Shown: in pieces, positions 21,650 through 23,887 of the stretch
How the letters are laid out: each line of letters opens with the position of its first letter
Numbering within the stretch: position 1 is the first letter of the stretch
DNA from: a virus
Direction: 5' to 3' (one strand)
Length of the DNA: 23,887 bases
IMG/VR virus record: IMGVR_UViG_3300017751_000232
Coordinates: 1-23,887 of that record
Translations under genes and position numbers: made by a program
Notes under the pieces: model-generated
Databases searched by the model: none
The model's input: only the letters and a program-made list of their open reading frames with translations
What the model was told of the DNA's origin: nothing

Positions 21650-21922
21650 TCAACCCAGTATATCAATAAGATCAGTTAGTGAAACTGTCGGCTGAACGCC
21701 ACTCTTTTTATATCGCTTCAATAGTCGATTCATTCTAGCCCCTCGATGTTTGATACATTTCAGGCAGAGCATAAGATCGAACCAGTCAAGTTTTGCGATC
21801 TCACTTGGAAGCGTGCCATATGTGCGCGCTATGATGTCTATTATATGAAAGTAGTCTTCTTGATCAGCGAAACATTGACAGCCGTTTGGCTGCCGCTCCT
21901 TGCCCCTTGAGAGCATGATCAA
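21650..21922 (-). CDS. Tail assembly chaperone, downstream half (frameshift product)
   Basis: This frame holds HIIDIIARTYGTLPSEIAKL then DWFDLMLCLKCIKHRGARMN, a pattern typical of the downstream (T) part of phage tail assembly chaperones, in particular Y-G-x-L-P-S-x-I. It lies in the +1 (or -2) frame relative to the 167-aa gene and overlaps its last 59 bases. Its only in-frame start codons, TTG at 21922 and ATG at 21916, have no ribosome binding site. Both facts support production as a C-terminal extension by programmed frameshifting. The exact slip site is not proven; TTT-C at 21869-21872, just before the TGA, is one candidate. Confidence 0.72.
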   Translation of the reverse strand: MIMLSRGKERQPNGCQCFADQEDYFHIIDIIARTYGTLPSEIAKLDWFDLMLCLKCIKHRGARMNRLLKRYKKSGVQPTVSLTDLIDILG

Positions 21923-22367
21923 GGATTACAGATCGATCAGGCTTTGACAGCATGCCGATCCATAGCATATTGCGTTCAGCGTTTTGCTCTTGTTGAGTTA
22001 ATACGATCTGTATACGCTCCCATTGATCATCTTGTGACTTCTTCGCCTGCGTTACACATTGTGCAATCAGTTGATCCTGTGATTCTGCTATCTTTTGCAT
22101 TTGCTCAGGTCGAATCTTTGATAACATTGAATACGCTTGCTGTAGTGTTTCTTCATCAGGATCGTCTTGTAGTTGCTCGCTCATTTTCTGAAACTGGCTG
22201 ATCTCTCCTGTACTGGAAAGTCCCTGTAATAATAGAGAGTTGGCAAGACTTGCTTTTTCAATCTCAGCAGGTGACAAGATGCGCCCTTTAACGATTAACT
22301 GACCGCCAAAAATCTCCGCTTCAAACTCACTGACTGCCTGCACTTCTTTCAAAAAATCTTTTAACAT
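21864..22367 (-). CDS. Tail assembly chaperone, upstream half (167 aa)
   Basis: This acidic, helical, glutamine-rich protein (MLKDFLKEVQAVSEFEAEIF onward) sits between tail tube and tape measure, the position of the G-type tail assembly chaperone that coats the tape measure during tail assembly. Its 3' end overlaps the 90-aa frame, as in lambda G/GT and many other siphoviruses. Sequence identity with named families is not visible to me; the call rests on position, overlap and composition. CGGAGGAGATC before the ATG is a strong ribosome binding site in a CAACACAAC leader. Confidence 0.78.
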   Translation of the reverse strand: MLKDFLKEVQAVSEFEAEIFGGQLIVKGRILSPAEIEKASLANSLLLQGLSSTGEISQFQKMSEQLQDDPDEETLQQAYSMLSKIRPEQMQKIAESQDQLIAQCVTQAKKSQDDQWERIQIVLTQQEQNAERNMLWIGMLSKPDRSVILDHALKGQGAAAKRLSMFR

Positions 22368-22446
22368 GATCTCCTCCGTTGTGTTGTGTGATTTTCGATA
22401 GTTTAACGGATCGGGGATCTTCTATCTCAAATTATTTTCATTTATT
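22368..22446. promoter_or_regulatory. Divergent control region between the tail chaperone and the rightward cassette
   Basis: This short region separates the leftward tail chaperone start (22367) from the rightward promoter D. It holds the chaperone's ribosome binding site and an A/T-rich stretch with TTTATTTT just before the D box, a feature also seen before boxes A and B. No confident leftward promoter is seen. Confidence 0.4.
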
Positions 22447-22488
22447 TTGTGTAAATAAGTAGACATTGTATAAATATGTTATTATACT
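22447..22488 (+). promoter_or_regulatory. Box-type promoter D
   Basis: Plus strand: box TTGTGTAAATAAG (22447-22459), -35 TAGACA (22460-22465), a 17-base spacer with a second box TTGTATAAATATG (22466-22478), and -10 TATACT (22483-22488). It is followed by AAGTAAGTAATCAAGTTTAC and the ACAACAACAACAGGATACAA leader. It is the only rightward copy of the six. Confidence 0.8.
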
Positions 22489-22531
22489 ACTTAAGTAAGT
22501 AATCAAGTTTACAACAACAACAGGATACAAA

Positions 22532-22861
22532 ATGTCATACGGACTTTACTCATACTACCATCAACGCAAAGAAGCAATCGACAACATTCGCAATGAGATC
22601 ACTTGTGGGCAACTCTGTTACTATCGCACTTTACGAAATATCACACTTTTTCAAACTGATACCCGCGAACTCTTACAATACAAAAGCACCTTCTTGGAAT
22701 ACAGGATTTATTGGAATTCAGGCGAGATTGAATTTATTTATTCAAACGGAAATACAGCAAAAGCAACTTTTCAAAATGAAGCCCAGTGTATCGAAAAGAT
22801 CCGCGATGAAAGAGAGCAAAGAGCGGGATACAGAACACTCGGATGGATGAACTTAGATTAA
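22532..22861 (+). CDS. Rightward ORFan in the tail operon (109 aa)
   Basis: The protein reads MSYGLYSYYHQRKEAIDNIR onward: a tyrosine-rich start, an IRNEITCGQLCYYRTLRNIT segment with two cysteines, a beta-rich centre (FLEYRIYWNSGEIEFIYSNG) and a charged helical end. No family is recognised. Its start follows promoter D and CAGGATACAAA. It ends in TAATCAATCAA and then a GGGCG-CGCCC hairpin. It is transcribed against the late operon, which marks it as an independently expressed accessory gene. Confidence 0.78.
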   Translation: MSYGLYSYYHQRKEAIDNIRNEITCGQLCYYRTLRNITLFQTDTRELLQYKSTFLEYRIYWNSGEIEFIYSNGNTAKATFQNEAQCIEKIRDEREQRAGYRTLGWMNLD

Positions 22862-22872
22862 TCAATCAACTC

Positions 22873-22890
22873 GGGCGGCTACGGTCGCCC
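22873..22890 (+). terminator. Small G/C hairpin between cassette genes
   Basis: GGGCG pairs with CGCCC around GCTACGGT. No T-run follows, so it is more likely an attenuator or RNA-stability hairpin. The next gene's ACAACAACGGAGCACAAC leader starts 3 bases later. Confidence 0.45.
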
Positions 22891-22912
22891 ACTTACAACA
22901 ACGGAGCACAAC

Positions 22913-23101
22913 ATGAAAATCACAATTAACAATCAAGTCATAGACATCGAATATAATGTACTGATCGCAATGATAGTAACAGGGGCAATCAGTCAAGATA
23001 CAGAAATCATCATAGAAACAAAGACAGTGGTTTGGGAGTGGAACAAACGAATTGATTACTCTCCAACTGTAGCAATCTTTGATCCTGTATCATCTAAATA
23101 A
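22913..23101 (+). CDS. Small ORFan of the rightward cassette (62 aa)
   Basis: The protein begins MKITINNQVIDIEYNVLIAM and continues VTGAISQDTEIIIETKTVVW. It is beta-rich and acidic, ending in a short flexible tail (DPVSSK). There is no membrane segment or known motif. ACAACAACGGAGCACAAC directly before the ATG matches the leader of the ArdC-N gene. It lies between the 109-aa gene and the 42-aa membrane peptide. Confidence 0.7.
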   Translation: MKITINNQVIDIEYNVLIAMIVTGAISQDTEIIIETKTVVWEWNKRIDYSPTVAIFDPVSSK

Positions 23102-23120
23102 ACAACAACGGAGCAACGAC

Positions 23121-23249
23121 ATGAACAGACAACAAGCAAAAGCACTGGGCGAGAATATAGGAATCTTCTTTGTGTGTATTGGGATCGCTATTTGGTGGAT
23201 TCCCTTAATGCGGATACTTGTAAAGATTGCAGAAATGATCACATACTAA
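23121..23249 (+). CDS. Small single-pass membrane peptide (42 aa)
   Basis: The ATG at 23121 opens 42 codons (MNRQQAKALGENIGIFFVCI onward). A hydrophobic segment at ~12-36 (IGIFFVCIGIAIWWIPLMRI) is a clear transmembrane helix preceded by a short basic/polar end. AACAACAACGGAGCAACGAC before the ATG is the standard leader. It could be a superinfection-exclusion or membrane-modifying peptide, but no function can be shown. It is the last gene of the rightward cassette. Confidence 0.7.
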   Translation: MNRQQAKALGENIGIFFVCIGIAIWWIPLMRILVKIAEMITY

Positions 23250-23258
23250 AACACAAAA

Positions 23259-23302
23259 GCATGCACCCCCACAACAACGGAATAACCAAAAGGGGTGCAT
23301 GC
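23259..23302 (+). terminator. Long-stem hairpin with a leader-like loop
   Basis: GCATGCACCCC (23259-23269) pairs perfectly with GGGGTGCATGC (23292-23302). The 22-base loop contains ACAACAACGGAATAACC, a copy of the translation leader used across this phage. A T-run does not follow directly; the real stop is probably the next hairpin. Confidence 0.65.
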
Positions 23303-23327
23303 AGTTTGTAACGTCTAGATTACAAGT

Positions 23328-23351
23328 GAAGACTAACCGTCTTCTTTTTTT
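23328..23351 (+). terminator. Rho-independent terminator of the rightward cassette
   Basis: GAAGAC (23328-23333) pairs with GTCTTC (23339-23344), followed by seven T. It ends rightward transcription before it meets the leftward tail tube gene (stop at 23363). Confidence 0.88.
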
Positions 23352-23362
23352 GTGTCAAGTGA

Positions 23363-23887
23363 TTAAATTGCACTTGTTGATGCGTTCTTGATTTCGATTG
23401 TTAATCCTGCATCTGTTGCGCTTGCGTATCCTCTCAAACTGAATGTACGTTCAACACGTCCAAATGCTGTGATATTGTCGTTGTAGTCTTCAATAGTACA
23501 AGCATCAAGCAAGATCTTAAACTTGTGAGTTGTATCAGCTGATCTTGTAAACTCGATTGATACATCTCCTGAGTTCCCTGCAAGGCTATCAGCGTACAAG
23601 CTGTTATCTGTAACATCACAAGTAATAGACAAGGTAACTTCTCGAACGTCTGTCGGCACTGGCTCGCCTGTCAACTTTGATCCAAGTAGATTGCGTCTAT
23701 CTAGTTTATTATCAAGTGACAATTCGAAAGAACGTATATCAAGGGAAGCAATAGACAAAGTTCCGCCCATTGTTAACGCGCCTGATTCATAGTGATAAAC
23801 TTGATCAAATGTTGGAGCTGTGAATGGAATGTTTGCACCTCGTGCGTCGGCATCTTTACAGATTAAATCAAATGAACAAGTCATTTC
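23363..23887 (-). CDS. Tail tube protein, start cut by the right edge
   Basis: The visible 174 codons are the C-terminal part of a siphovirus-type major tail protein. The segments LSIASLDIRSFELSLDNKLD, RRNLLGSKLTGEPVPTDVRE and VTLSITCDVTDNSLY are characteristic, as are a beta-rich fold and a DYNDNITAFGRVERTFSLRG end. Tail tube proteins stack as hexamers to make the tail channel. An ATG occurs at 23884, but the frame stays open to the window edge, so the true start is likely outside. It is the first tail gene in the window of the leftward late operon, before the chaperone pair, with a rightward cassette inserted between them. Confidence 0.85.
   Translation of the reverse strand, partial: EMTCSFDLICKDADARGANIPFTAPTFDQVYHYESGALTMGGTLSIASLDIRSFELSLDNKLDRRNLLGSKLTGEPVPTDVREVTLSITCDVTDNSLYADSLAGNSGDVSIEFTRSADTTHKFKILLDACTIEDYNDNITAFGRVERTFSLRGYASATDAGLTIEIKNASTSAI

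Noticed and set aside
21258-21695. 145-codon plus-strand frame rich in alanine
   Set aside because: Antisense of the alanine-rich N-terminus of the tape measure gene.
23298-23392. Mini-ORF starting inside the hairpin at the end of the rightward cassette
   Set aside because: It crosses the terminator with its T-run and runs into the tail tube gene on the other strand; no independent support.
1-23887. Assigning a cyanobacterial host from GCGATCGC (HIP1) and GATC abundance
   Set aside because: Only two full HIP1 octamers were noticed and GATC enrichment has other explanations, so this is not enough to name a host.

Overview
This window is bacteriophage DNA: a large part of the genome of a tailed double-stranded DNA phage, most likely a siphovirus. 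It carries small and large terminase subunits, a portal protein fused to a MuF head-morphogenesis domain, a tail tube protein, an overlapping tail-assembly-chaperone pair, a tape measure protein, tail-tip proteins, a tail fibre and a lysis cassette. No sheath gene, tRNA, rRNA, IS element, integrase or CRISPR array is visible. The DNA is moderately AT-rich, starts are ATG (some GTG) with clear purine-rich ribosome binding sites, and GATC is strikingly common. The host cannot be named from this sequence.

Layout. Almost everything is read right to left. The left third holds a clipped membrane-protein start (1-71), portal-MuF (76-2928), small ORFans including a SWIM zinc-finger protein (3042-4219), an XRE-type regulator (4319-4561), TerL (4573-6045), more small genes (6131-7562) and TerS (7552-7986). 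A probable S-adenosylmethionine decarboxylase (8013-8357) and a ParB-DNA methyltransferase fusion (8344-9687) follow. The early or replication-like operon (9684-12142) contains two ribbon-helix-helix proteins, a zinc-ribbon protein, a small helix-turn-helix protein and an ArdC-N-type protein. A control region of about 520 bases (12143-12664) separates it from a rightward trio: a DnaQ-like exonuclease and two beta-rich, probably virion-associated proteins. The late tail and lysis operon runs leftward from 23887 to 14548. It is interrupted by a rightward cassette of three small genes (22532-23249). Portal runs off the left edge and tail tube enters from the right edge, so the missing capsid genes would join the two ends in a circularly permuted map.

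The most interesting structure is regulatory. (1) Six promoters, all in front of small non-structural genes, share one architecture: a 13-base box TTGTRTAAATAWG directly abutting a -35 hexamer, a 17-18 base spacer (sometimes holding a second box), a -10, a conserved early leader, and an (ACA)n-CGGAG ribosome-binding leader. Several of these genes also end with TAATCAATCAA followed by a hairpin, so they look like interchangeable gene cassettes forming one dispersed regulon. (2) The control region at 12431-12582 holds two arrays of five TTTGTG repeats, each with exact 11-base spacing and separated by 42 bases. This resembles the parC centromere of plasmid R1 and lies in a genome that also encodes two small ribbon-helix-helix proteins. 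(3) An AdoMet decarboxylase-like gene with all key catalytic residues overlaps a DNA methyltransferase gene.
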